This document shows positions 49,144 through 61,300 of a DNA stretch of 64,000 nucleotides, in pieces (the stretch's first letter is position 1; each line of letters begins with the position of its first letter). The DNA is from Dromaius novaehollandiae (taxonomy: Eukaryota > Chordata > Aves > Casuariiformes > Dromaiidae), in contig NC_088103.1 in NCBI RefSeq assembly GCF_036370855.1, forward strand, positions 6,077,404-6,141,403, written 5' to 3'. The position numbers were made by a program, and so were the translations under genes. Below the pieces are notes generated by a model. It ran no database searches. It worked only from the letters and a program-made list of their open reading frames with translations, and was not told the DNA's origin.

Positions 49144-49159
49144 TTTATTTAAGTTTATT
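49144..49159 (-). terminator. Two AATAAA signals downstream of the isolated lipase terminal exon
   Basis: Minus-strand AATAAA at 49154-49159 and again at 49144-49149, about 250 nt after the stop codon at 49408-49410. If the exon is ever transcribed, a 3' end could form here. Confidence 0.4.
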
Positions 49160-49407
49160 ATTTAAATATTCCAGAAAACCGAGGGAAAGAAATATCACTG
49201 CACACAAGGAAGAAGCAGGGTAGATAAAACAGCAGGGACAGGCAAAAATTAAATGATTGTGTTTAACACACTAACTCAGCATGGAATAGACTGACAGGAG
49301 ATGTTTCTAGGAAGAAAAAAGCAGAGTGACAGCCCTCACACAAAGCCAGTTGCCACCAGGGGATGGGAATGAGTGGCTCCTCCACCACAGGGCAAAACAT
49401 GGAGGTT

Positions 49408-49641
49408 TCATGGATTTTGCTCCATGAGATCAACAATCTTCCTGTACATGCGCTGAGGGGCATCTAGACTCCAGATGTGATCCCAGTGGTTCCAGTCAGG
49501 GAAGTGCTCATGGTGAATGAGGTTAATAATGCGAGGGAGCAAGCATTTGGTCTCTGAAGTAGAGGTAACCCAATCCTTCTCACCACTCCACAGGGCAGTC
49601 GGCACCGTCATGTCTTCTATCCTGTAAAAAGGAGGTGAAGG
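49408..49641 (-). pseudogene. Isolated lipase terminal exon (exon 9), partial inverted duplicate
   Basis: A 234-nt exon with an acceptor (ccctag at 49642-49647) and an open frame of 77 codons to TGA, the exact length and phase of exon 9 in the intact genes. It reads PSPPFYRIEDMTV ... HHEHFPDWNHWDH ... DAPQRMYRKIVDLMEQNP and is much closer to exon 9 of the pseudogene than to those of the intact genes. Homology to the pseudogene continues into intron 8 (to about 49730) and the 3' flank (to about 49210). No other exon of this copy is found up to 55.3 kb. The catalytic His is present (NH), while the catalytic acid position is Glu (STSET). It may be a dead fragment, or an alternative last exon for the gene at 55.3-63.7 kb, since both lie on the minus strand and the phase fits. 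Confidence 0.85.
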
Positions 49642-49922
49642 CTAGGGAAAAAAAGGTCACTGAGGGAATAACAAGGGTACTAGACCATGGGAGAGCCTCC
49701 ATCCCAGTCTCCGTCAACCTCACCCCTTTTAACGTGGAATCGGACCACTGCCTTCTTAAGCCTTTGGTGGAGGTGTTGCAAGGAGGAATGAGTGACAATC
49801 CTTTCGGGATATGACCAACATCGGTGTCCTGTGGTGATCAGGTTAGTGTGACTTATCCTCTCGGATCACTCTGATGGGGAAGGAAGGGACAGACACAGGA
49901 ATACAAGGGTCTGAACTTGCTG

Positions 49923-50192
49923 GGCACCTCCATGCACCTGGGAAGTTGTCCCAGTGCCGCAGCTCTCCTCGGCACATGGCCAGCTCTGGGCACCTCAGCC
50001 CACAGCTGCAGCACAGCCAAGAAGACACCCAGGACACAGTGGTCAGAGCACACCAGGAGCGGGATCTCCTCCATGTGAGCATGTCCGAGGCCAGGCACTC
50101 CTGCCCCAGCAGCGCTGAGCAGGGCACTCTCCATCCTGCTTGTCCACGCTGGGCAGACAGCGAGATGCGGTGCCGAAAGGAACAGGCTAGGA
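49923..50192 (-). repeat. Unidentified dispersed repeat, copy 2
   Basis: Reverse complement of the element at 28501-28775, highly similar over about 270 bp. It lies about 200 bp beyond the end of the inverted lipase duplication, so it may mark a rearrangement border. Family not recognised. Confidence 0.75.
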
Positions 50193-50444
50193 GCACCCTG
50201 ACTGGGAGAGATTCTTCTGACTGGGATGGTGGTGGGCTCTGGCATGAAGTCCTGTGAGCTTAAATTACCCTTTTCAGATAAAACCCCACCTAACAAAATA
50301 GGGCTGCTCCTTCAGAGGAGCGATGATGGCCTCACAGCAGTGCTGAGGTGCATCAGTGCCCCAGATGAAATCCATGCGGCACCAGTCAGGGACAATGAAC
50401 CAGGCCGGACAGCTGGGGAGCAACAGGGCACTACCTTTGGGGTG

Positions 50445-50570
50445 GCACACGGTCTGTCATAGAGGTGGTGACCAGGAGCTTGCAGTCCAGCCTCCTGCTT
50501 GCAGAAGGACTGTCACCAGCGCCAGGTCGGGGCTGCCATGGCTCTGTCTCGCTGAGACAAACCTGTCCAA
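50445..50570 (-). mobile_element. CR1 tail fragment, antisense
   Basis: Reverse complement of the type seen at 35.37-35.48 kb: gcttgcagtccagcctcctg, then aaggactgtcaccagcgcca and ggtcggggctgcc. Confidence 0.55.
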
Positions 50571-50635
50571 CTGCAGAGCAGCATCCAGGTTAAAGCACTG
50601 GTGGAAAACAATATTGCCAGCCTAGCACACGAAGA

Positions 50636-50720
50636 ACAATTAATGGCAATTAATTATTTGGTAATTAATGCATTAAATTATTCAATAATTAATTATTGTT
50701 ATAATGAATGCATTAAAGGT
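50636..50720. repeat. AT-rich patch with repeated TTAATTA and inverted repeats
   Basis: A run of caattaatggcaattaatta, taattaatgcattaaatta and ataattaattattgttat. Short palindromes (TTAATTAA-like) are stacked within 85 bp, so it can fold into several small hairpins. Confidence 0.7.
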
Positions 50721-51234
50721 TTCTTGTCTAGCTAGGTCAGCTGGCCTAGCATGGCCCCAGGTGACCATGAAGCACAAAGCACTGACATCCCACCAGGTTG
50801 GATTTCAAGTTATCAGAGCCACAGTCAAGATTTCTGAATGGTCCAGTTTTTGCTGTCTGGACAAGAAAGGACAAATTCAGAGCTACACAAAGCCACGAAC
50901 CAGATCTTTCTTTGTCTCAAAGCACCAGTAAGTTCATCCAAACCACAACATATGCTAACCTCTGTTTCCTGACCTGGCTCCCAGGGAGCTCCCAGCTATG
51001 ACACAGCCTCTTTTTTTGGTCCCATGCCTAAGTATCCTGCAGAATCAGTCAGTTTGGCTATTTGAATACACATGGTCCAGTATTAATCTCCCTAAGGCCA
51101 GTGTGGAGTCTCACATACCCCACCAGGAGCAGATCCAAGAGACAAAATACTGCTTTGTGTGGCATGTTTCCCTAAGAAGAGCTTTGTGTAGCATGGAAGG
51201 ATTGCGATCACCATGATCGCTGGCTTCTCTTGCA

Positions 51235-51400
51235 GGGCGTGAGTGAACTGTGTGCTTCAGGTTGGACATGAGGAAGCACTTTTCCCCCAGAGTGGGAGCA
51301 TCCCTGGGACAGATCACCAAGGAGGTCAGGGATGTCTGTCCTGGGGGGCTTCAGGGCTCAACTGGGCCAAGCCATGGCTGACTCAACATTGGGTTGGCAG
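51235..51400 (+). mobile_element. CR1-like fragment, sense
   Basis: Contains caggttggacatgaggaagc, then acttttcccccagagtggga and ggacagatcaccaaggaggt. Its reverse complement matches the antisense pieces at 19.2 and 58.14 kb. Confidence 0.6.
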
Positions 51401-52059
51401 CAGTCCCACTCTGAATAGGAGGTTAGGTTAGAAACCTCCCAAGTCTTCCAACAATGCGTACGGGACTTTGTGGTAACCAGTAACATCAGAGATTGTAGGA
51501 TACCTCCTGGATTCAGCATGATGCCAAGGGCAACATGCATCAGAAGCATAGCAAAATGCTTTGGAGAAAAATAGGAAAAATAAGCACTAAATCATGAATT
51601 GTCTACTACAAGTGATGTGGCCTTACGATATACAAGGAAACCATAACTAATGCAAACTTTTCCTCATAAATAACATTTATTAAGTTCTTGTTTCTGCTGA
51701 TGACTTTGTTCTCCATTGAAAAAAGGCTTAGGATAGGCTTTTTCAGGAAAGGAACAGAGGACAAAACACAGAACATGGTTGCACCACTGCATAGATACAT
51801 GGTGCACCCTCGTCTTGAGTGCTAGGCATTCTGCCCCCCTCACCCCATGTTAAAAGTGAAGTGGCAGAACATGATTTGGAGAAATTGAAAGAAATTTTGG
51901 ATGACCAAAGCTGTGAAACGGCTTTGTATGATAAACTGAGAGACTGAGTCTTCAATCTGCTTGAAATTTTCTCAGCCTGAGGAAAGATGATCAAGGTTGT
52001 CAAAATCCTCAGTGATGTGAAGAGAGGGAGTAGCGATGGGTCATCTTACTAGACATAAG

Positions 52060-52280
52060 GACACAATCCTTCCCCATTAGAGTGAAGCCGCTCTGGGGCA
52101 GGGCCCAGAGCAGATGGGGATCCTCATCCTCAGAGATTGCTGAGACTTGCCTGGAAATGACCCTGAGCAACCTTCTGTACCTGTGACATTGGCCCTGCAG
52201 TGAGCTGGGGCTGGACTGGACATCCCCACCCAAGGGTGCCTCCAACCTGAGCCTGGCTGTGATTGCGTGATTCCTCCTGT
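52060..52280 (+). mobile_element. CR1 3' fragment, sense
   Basis: Contains ggggatcctcatcctcagag, then ctggaaatgaccctgagcaa and ccttctgtacctg, then ctggactggacatccccacc and a weak tgattgcgtgattcc tail. It resembles the copy at 12.2 kb. Confidence 0.65.
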
Positions 52281-54683
52281 AGAAATGGCAGTGATGCTGG
52301 CAGGAGGATGGTTCAAAAGAAACTGAAGTGATTCTTCCCTAGTAGTTACCTGTGGTACTTCTTGCAAAATGATATTGCAGGTGCTAAAAGTCTACATGGA
52401 TTCATAAAACAAGTGGACAAAGCTTTGCAAAATCCTTCGTAGACTCTTAAAAAATGATGGGTGCCACAGCTGGCTTGGGAGGGTGGGAGAGTGTGGGAAG
52501 AGTCCCGACAGACTTCCTCTGCTCTTTCTGATCACTGCCAGGGGCATGATATAGGCAAAGATGGAAATTTCATCTGATGCAAGAGGAGGTTCATATAACC
52601 TTATAGTACTTAGCAGGGCCAGCGCAAGGGTATCCTGCATCAGAAGGGAATTGCTATCATTCACTCCTACCAAGCAAATTCTATCAAGAAAGAAGAAAAT
52701 CACCCACAACAGCATTTAGAAAGACTGTTCTCTACCTGTAATTATTTTCTGTATTTTTTTTCCATCTTTCTCGTCATCCTAGTCCTTCTGACTATCACAT
52801 TCTTAACATATTTATCATGTTCTTCGGATGTCTCAGAACTTTGACTGATAGAAACAAGGATGTTATAAAATAACTGCTCTTCTTCAGGCTAAAGAGAAGG
52901 TGGTCAACAAATCGTGACACATCCTCTCTGGAATGACCAGTTTCTCTGTAAATGCCAAAGTACAAGAAACTCAGCAGGTGCAGCATGGTGCAAAGTGGAG
53001 CTTCCCACTTTGAACAGCAGCAGAAATTAAGTTGGTCCCTTGCAAGATATCCAGGCTGTCTGTTGCAGTATACAAGTCTTGTGAATTTGAGAGACCTACT
53101 CCGCTCTACTCAGTCTGTCTTTGAAATAATCCTCATTAACACTAAAATAAAAGTTAGATTGCGACTATCACACTTCCAAACTCAAGGCAGAAGACGGATT
53201 TTTCAGCCATCCTGGCTTCCTAGCTTTGTCAGGAGTCCAGAGTCACAAATGCAAATGGCATTTTGGGCTAACTATGCACAGCAGGGTCTGCATTGCCAAC
53301 TGTTTTCTAAAAGTTTCTATGGGCAAACGCTGAACCGAAGAAAGAACTAAGGCCTCCTGACCACTCAAGGTAAATGCAACAGTCAGATCAGCAAGTGTGA
53401 CCAGATATTGTACAGCTGGCATCCACTTTAAAAGGGATTAGCTGGAAAAAAATCAGAATGAATTTTTTAAATGAATACAGGTTAAAATGGGAGCTACAGC
53501 CCCTCTCAAGAAGCTTTCCACACCATGATGGACTCTCTTCTCTCTCCTGTTTGGGGGAACACATGCAAAGACCAGCAACCCATCATAACAGGTCCTGTAT
53601 TTTGGGCAGTCAACAAGGTTGAAGGATGATGTCCTTCTGCACTGAAAGATTAAAATATTTCAGACACTACAGAAAAGAAAAAGTGTCTATTTTTAAACAA
53701 TAGCTAGTCGACATAATAGAGGTAGCTAGTGAGCATCCCAGTATTGCATGGAATGAGCAGGCTTCCTTTTCACAGTAGAAATTAGATGGACCTGTTTAAG
53801 AACAGGAATAATCTGATGTATTCCCTAGCCTGTTTGCTTTTGCTCAGCATTCCCCAGTTACATCTAAAATATTGAGAAATGGTATCTCTTAGCACAGGAA
53901 AAATAGTCATCACTATGCTTAATACTGAAACTAAACCCACCTCTTCTATATTTTACTAACTAAAGATCGATGTACCCAGTTGGATTTTAGAGAGGATCAG
54001 TATATTTTATTTCATTTAAATTCAATAATAACAAATCAGCCTCTATTTTTCCTAGTATGTAGGGAGCTTGAGATGAAAAAACATCTTCTCAGATGTTTGC
54101 CCATGCAAATAAGTTCTGCTGCAGTTCCGTTCAGAGCAAATACTCAGAACCTACCAAGTTAGCAGAGAAAGATTTAACACAATTTGCTCAAAACCTGTAT
54201 AAACATGAAAATGTAAAAGGTTCGCTTCTTAAAACTGTAAGATTTTATCTTATTTTTTGTAAAGTATTAGTATTGGTGTTAATATTCAGTCGAGTGTAGA
54301 CTGAACCCTCCATGGTTTGTTGACTACCTGTATCCAGGGTCTGCTGTGTAAATGATTCACTACCAAGTGTGATTTTTGTGGCATTGCTTGATGCTGCACT
54401 TACGTACATACTGAATTTGAATGAAGTGCTTTAGTCAGCAAATATGCTACTCAAAATGAATGACTCCTACAAAAACACCTCAGATAAAGCCTAAGACCTA
54501 GGCACTTTGTACATGCTCTAAACCCCTTTTCACTTTAGCTTTTGTACTTTGCATTATACAATTGTTGGACTGTCTTTCTTATAACTGCATTTCACTATTT
54601 GTTTCTCTGTAGATTGTTCATTTTTGGCTTCTCAATACCTGAAGGAAAAGAAAACAACATTCAAAATGTAATTAACTACTATT

Positions 54684-54689
54684 TTTATT
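54684..54689 (-). terminator. Candidate poly(A) signal of the right-hand lipase
   Basis: Minus-strand AATAAA about 625 nt after the stop codon at 55314-55316. It is the nearest canonical hexamer I find. A weaker AGTAAA lies closer, at 55178-55183. Confidence 0.35.
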
Positions 54690-55313
54690 GAATTTCAGAG
54701 ACACTAGTATTGCAGCTATGGGTATTTTTCACGTAAATACATTGCTGTGTTTTTTCACCTCTTAGATCTCTTTCTGACCCATGCTAGCAGTTTTACAGGT
54801 CCAGGAATAACAGTGTGAGCCATGAGATAGCAATAGTGAATTCTCTAGGCCTCATGAACTTTGCCAGTAATCAGCTGACTTGGGATTGGTTCCAGACACC
54901 CAGTTTCATAAGTCTGTGTGGTCTCAGAGGAACTGCAGGCACTTTAAAGCTAACCACACATAAAAGGTCTATCTAGGTATACAGGATTCACAGTGTCTCA
55001 GAGAAAAGATCATTGTGACACTAGTCTGAATGAAAAGCCTGAAGGCCCAATTTCCTTGCCTATGTTTCCTACACTACATAAATAAAGCATGGCTGACGTT
55101 TGTGAAAGTAAAGATGTGCAGTTCGTGAATGGCATAAATGTACTCAGGCTCCTTCCCCTACTCTGTCACTGTTCAAATTTACTGCAGAACTTTTCATTCA
55201 AGTACATTCAGATAGTCAAAAGAGTCATAAATTTTAAAATCCTTAAAATAATATTAATTTAACAAGACATATCAGCAAGAATGTATCAAATCCTCGGTCT
55301 ACAAACAGTGTTT

Positions 55314-58300
55314 CTATGGATTCCTCCTCATCACGTCAATGATTTCTTTATATAAAACCTCTGTTGCATCGAGACTCAGTAAGAAATCACAATGGTTCCA
55401 CTCAGGAATTGACTTGTGGTAAACAAGGTTAGCTATTTGTGGAAGTAGGAGGGCAACATCCCTAGGATCAGCCAAACAGTCGTCTCCTCCATTCCAGATG
55501 GCAGTTGGCACTTTCATGTTTCTCACATCATAGAGTGGTGGAACCATCTAAAAAAAGCAGAAAAAGACAATTTTGCAAAAGAGATCAAGTATGTGCTGCA
55601 GCGCAAAATATTATGCACTAAAAAGAATAATTGTTATCAATTTGGAATAAAACAGAAATTACTGCAAAAGTTTTCTTTTAAAGAAGAGAAATTTGAATTA
55701 AAAGATGCAGATGCATTAAGTGTGTTACAATTTTGCCCAGAGAACAGGTGTAAATTAGTTCTGCCATGTTAGCAATTCTGATTCTTATTCTACAGATAAT
55801 TGGATCTAATTCAGCACACAGTAGAAAAAAAGTGCCTTGAGGAGTCGCACTGAACTTCACAGTGGTGGCTTCCATTAATGGCAAGCTACAGCAGTGGCAG
55901 GGGATATCCTAAGGCAGAGCTGGACAATGTCTTCAGGAAGACAAACCCAAATGCAGCATCTCTCTTCTGTTTTCTTTTTACAGCCTCAGAATTGCACCTA
56001 GGTTGCACTCCTTATTCAGTAAGCCAGCTGATAAGTAGACAAAATTATGGTTGCCCTGATCTGGTGTTAGTGATAGCCCTGCTTCCAGCAGGAGGTTGGA
56101 CTGGAGACCTCTAAAGGTCCCCTGCAACCTGCTCTGCTGCGATTCTGTGATTACACCTCATATAAGCACTAGCAGTTCCTTCAGCTTCTTAATAGCAGGA
56201 AAGGTTTTGGAAATAAGTTTTTGAAAATGAGATGTATCTGGAAGGTTCCGTTAGCTCAACACCCCAAGGTCTTGTCATCGGGTGATTTTTCAGAGCCAAA
56301 ATTTCCTCATTTGCACTGTAATTCTTCCAGTTAAAGAGCTTACCACTATCTGAGGGATTTGAGTTTTCTTGCCTAAGGAAGCAAGAAGCTTTTTTTCTGA
56401 ACTATGTTACATACCTCTGATACTCTTCTTGCCACTGAACAACAATTGCCTAGGCTCCCAAAGGATGCAAATTTAACTGTTCATCGTTTATCTTGCCGTG
56501 TTGGGTCTGGGTGCCAAAAGGGCTTAGGGCCTTGACTTGCATCAAAAGCAGACAGAATTTACAACCAGGACAAAGACATCTGTTTTACAAGTTTCAGATA
56601 GAAACTGGTCACACAGTAATTGTTGCTTTTGTATGTCAGATTATGGTCTCCAACAAAAACACTGGAGAAGTGGAAAAAATCTAATACTTTATTCCATGTG
56701 GAAGACATTTATAAAATAAAGTTTAGAACAGAAAACACTGTTTTTTCAAGTGGAGGTCCTGCTAACTTACTGCTTCCATGCCCAACTTGTGTGCTTTGTT
56801 AAGAGAGGACAATAAATTTAGCGGAATCACAGCAGATTTATGCAAGCAAGCACAGATGGGAACAGAACATGTAAATGAAAAGAAAGGCCACAACTCTTGT
56901 TTAACAAGTTTAACTCTTGTTTAACAGTTTACCTGTTTATAGTGAAGATTGTTATACGTGCTTCCCCCATCAAAAGCTTTCAGTGTACCACTTCGAACTG
57001 TCTACAACAAAAATCCGAGGGAAACGTTTAAGTGAAATAGTTAGAGTAAGCATGCAAAAGTTAGCTCCTGAATTATTTGTCAACATTAACATTATTTTCA
57101 GATTTGGAAGGAAATCCTTCCGTCTTTTTTAAATGAAGGTGAGGATGACCTGAAGGCAGACATCAGTATATATTCCTAAGGATGAAGTGGATTTCTTAGA
57201 GTAAAAGTTTGTGGTTCCTCCAGAAAAGAAATGGTGCTCACAGTCAAAGGGTACTGAAGTCCATTCTGATTACGACATGTCTATTTCTTTCCCATTTCCT
57301 TCCAGTGGTACAGTACAGAGAGAGAAAAGCGGATCTTTGGCTTACTAAATTTAGAGGGACTTTTGCACATGATGCCGTCAGAGGCAAATGTGGCATTATG
57401 GTCTAGACTAAATTATAACCCTGTGGAGACACAATCAATTTAAAAGAGGAAACTTAAAAGTTGGTGATCATCATTGAACTGGGAAGATTTTTCAGGTGTA
57501 TCTCACATGTCTGTCCTAGGTCCAGTACAATTAATTATTATTGTTAACTTGGATAAATTAATAGAGATTATGTTTATATACTTTGTGGTTAACATCTGGA
57601 TGGAAGGAATTGAAAAGGTTTTAGAAAATGGGATTACAGTTCAAAACATTCTTTGTAAATTCAAGAATCGGTCTGAAATGATACTATCAAAGATGTGGTT
57701 TCAAAGGAGCCTCTGAACATCTCTATTCCAAATTCGATCTTCTGGAATGTGACTATCACCAGTTAGCCTGGAGAAGAGAAGACTGAGAGGGGATCTTATC
57801 AATGTATACAAATATCTAAAGGGAGGGTCTCAAGAGGATGGAGCCAGACTATTTTCAGCGGTGCCCAGAGACAGGACAGGAGGCAACAGGCACAAACTGA
57901 AACACAGGAAGTTCCATCTGAACATGAGGAAAACTTCTTTACTGTGAGGGTGACAGAGCACTGGAACAGGTTGCCCAGACAGGTTGTGGAGTCTTCTCCT
58001 CTGGAGATATTCAAAATCCGCCTAGACACAGTCCTGTGCAACGTGCTCTAGGTGAGCCTGCTTGAGCAGGGGAGTTGGACTAGATGATCTGCACAGAGGT
58101 CCCTTCCAACCTCAACCATTCTGTGATTCTGTGATTCAGTACAAGGCCAAGACAGCCATGGCTTTTCCCAGACAAGCCCTGAAACCCTCCATGACCCTTA
58201 CCTCCCTGGTGACCCGGCCAAGGGCTGCTCCCCCTTGAGGGAAAGAAGTGTTTTCTCACATCCAACCTGAACCTCCCAGGCTGTATTTAGCGCACATTGC

Positions 58301-61300
58301 CCCTAGGTTTGCTGTTTGTCCCTACTCATGAGATAAGCTGAAATTCAATAAAGAATATACGTAGAAAAGAAAATCCAATGGACATACACAGAATGAGGAC
58401 TAAAACGTCTAAGCAACAACACTTCATAAAATCACAAATAGAGTGAGCGCTCTTGTTACAAAAAAAAGTTCAAAAGTTATATTTGGGTCTCAGCAAGAGT
58501 ACCATACTAGGAAGAAGCTGTGCTCTGCATACAGCCTATGGCACATGCTTTAAAGAATACGTCTGAATGGTTTAGGGTCCAGAAGCGATCAAGAAGAGAT
58601 CTACAAAGAAATGTGCAAACAACTTGGCGTGCTTAATCCAGGGAAGAGAAGATCATAGCAGAATTCCAGTGCCATAGTGGCTCTGATGATGACTATTCTT
58701 CACATTCGCAATGGGAAGAGTGAGAAATTCTCAGCTTCATTGGCAATAAGGGAATCTGGCTTAAGTATTGGAAAAAACCTTTCTAATTATAAGCACAACG
58801 AAACACAGGAATAAGCTCCGCTAGGAGGTTAAAGTACTGCCGTACTTTTCTTCAAAGGAAAGATTGGTCCAGCCCAACAACTGTTTTCTATATGTGGTCA
58901 GCATTCAGACTGACCCACTCAGCACCCACAGGCATTTTTCTCTTCTCTGTGGCAGATGCTGATCCGCATGTGAGTATTTGTGGTTTGTGATCCACTAAAT
59001 CCTAGTATTCTCCAACATTTTATGGCTGTTGTCTGTACCTTACCCTGCTCCATAGGGTGAAGGACTACTTATCCTTCAATACCCTAATTAGCCCTACATT
59101 CTGATCTACACAATACATCTCCTACACTGCAGGAGAACTGATGCAGTCTGACCACAGATGGGCACTCAGGCTACACGGAAACACTGGAGCTAGTCTGCAG
59201 TAAGACCCCTGAAATGTGCCTGCTGTGGACGCAGGGTCCTCAGCCCCTACTGTTTCTCTTTGCAGATCCAGTCCTATTCAGCCATGCTACTTCCTGATGT
59301 AAAGACAGCTCAAGAAGCTACCTAGCATTTCATGAAGGGGAAAACACAAAACCAACACAAATATCACTAATATGTTGCAGCAGATGAATACAAGAGACAG
59401 ACCATAAAGGACTACTAAAATGCTCTGTACTCTGTTTTGCACAGGAAACTAGCTGAGAAAATTTACCTGAATCCAGTGGATTACATTTTGTACCGATGTT
59501 CCTGCTGGGACACGTGCCGCGTACACATCTACTCGGGTCTTAAAGGAAACAAGCACATCTCACATCAGGTTTCAATTAGCTCCGCAAAGCAGGGCAGGCA
59601 GTCTCAAGGCTTTATCTTTCGGAAAGATATTGAGGGCCCGCTGTACATTTATTCCTACATACCATATTTACTTTCTTCCAGTTAAACCCGAAGAGCATAA
59701 ACATGACACTCCTGCAGGTCTTTGAATGCAGGCAGAATTTCGTAATGAACAGTTCAAGCGAGGAAGTGTGTGGTAAGACTTCTTTGGTGCCAAACATTGC
59801 CTGTAAGATTACAAACAAATGCACCAATAAAATACAAAGACTGGTCATGCTTTTCCTCAAAGGACTACAGCCTCATAGCTTTTATTTTACTTTCATACTG
59901 AGATATCTGTGTTGCCCATAAGTAGCCCTTCCTGGCATTCTGCTAAATGTTCTCATTCCATAGTTTTATATGCATGACAACCTACATTCATTGTACTTTT
60001 ACATTAAATGGTAGGGCTCTCCATATCACTTTCACTTACCAACATTTTGCTGCCCTACTGTGTGCACATCTGTCCATACCACTAGCTCTCAGGCCCTAAT
60101 TCTGCTACAGCATTTTGGATACTAAATTCAGGACAGCACAGAAAGATTCTGGATTGGGATGTGTGATTCTCTTCATTATGAAAATAAATGGATCACTAAG
60201 CACCTGTGGTCCAAAAATACTCTGCAAATGATTTGAAATATGCTGTGTAGGTTTCACATTTCAGAATCCCTATGAAAAATTACATTAATCTTGGCTAAGC
60301 AAAATATAATCTGTTTAAAGGACCAACATACCTTAAACCCATGGTCAGAAAAGAGTGCAAGCTTTTTTACTGGACTCCGAACAAATTTAACTGAGGCCAC
60401 AGGAGCTAAAGCAATGTACATTTTGATTTTCTGAGCCAGCTCAGGCATAGTGGAAAAGGCTACAAAAGCTGAAAAACACCAAAGAAGAGAAAAATAGCTT
60501 ACTTTTTTAAGGTACTAACGTACACAGTTAAGTTTTGTAAGAACTATCCTAAAAATATCAAAGAAAATGGAGACGTTCTATGTCGTCATAGGGTCAATCA
60601 AAAAGACTAAACTTGCTAAACCTTTGCCTTGACAATCATTGGTGGGCAGTGATCCAGGCCAATTTCCAAGTGTTTCTCCTGCTTGATAGCTGGGCTGAGA
60701 TTAAATTTTCAGACTGAACTTCTCTCTCAAATCTGATTATAGTCCCAAAAACGAGTTCTGAAACAACACCTATTTACTTTGGGAATTATCTATTATTCTG
60801 ATATACTGGCCAAAACAAAGATTTGGCAAGCAATAGAAATTGTTCTGCTACTTCTGTAAACAGTGCAAAGCATGTACTACTAATCAATGCTGCACTGGTT
60901 TCTTCTACAACCTTCGTATGAACAGTGCTGTCGCCTAAATATCTGTGTGTCTCTCCACACCAGAATAAAAGGAAGCTAGCATGATCTTAAACATGGGTAG
61001 GTTGAAGGAGCTGTATTTTGACGGGTTCATTGGCCAAGCTGAAGCCAGCAGGTTGAGATATATTGAGCTTATATCCATGTTTCCAGCTCAGTGGAAAAAA
61101 GACAAAATGGCGTATGTGGATAAAATTAGAAATGTTATAGTGCAGAAAGCTGTTTTCCCCTCCACTTACCTATAGTGGTGCCTTGTGAATGACCAATGTA
61201 ATACAACTGTTTTTGTCCTGTTTTCTGTTCAATAAAATTTATAATTGCTGGGAGGTCATATTTAGCCATTTCATCAAAGCTGCAAAAGGAAGATTAGCTC

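Larger units (their letters stand above)
50193..54683. other. Intergenic region between the isolated terminal exon and the right-hand lipase
   Basis: No gene supported. It holds CR1 pieces at about 50.45, 51.24 and 52.06 kb and an AT-rich palindromic patch at 50.64 kb. The stretch 52.3-54.7 kb is AT-rich with no recognised element. If the fragment at 49.4 kb ever had upstream exons, they should lie here, and I see none. Confidence 0.45.

Noticed and set aside
51470-51549. Possible extra lipase exon 1 on the minus strand (MLLMHVALGIM followed by NPGG and a gt)
   Set aside because: It lacks the NPE..MN[VI] ending and the gtaagt donor in the right phase, and no exon 2 follows.
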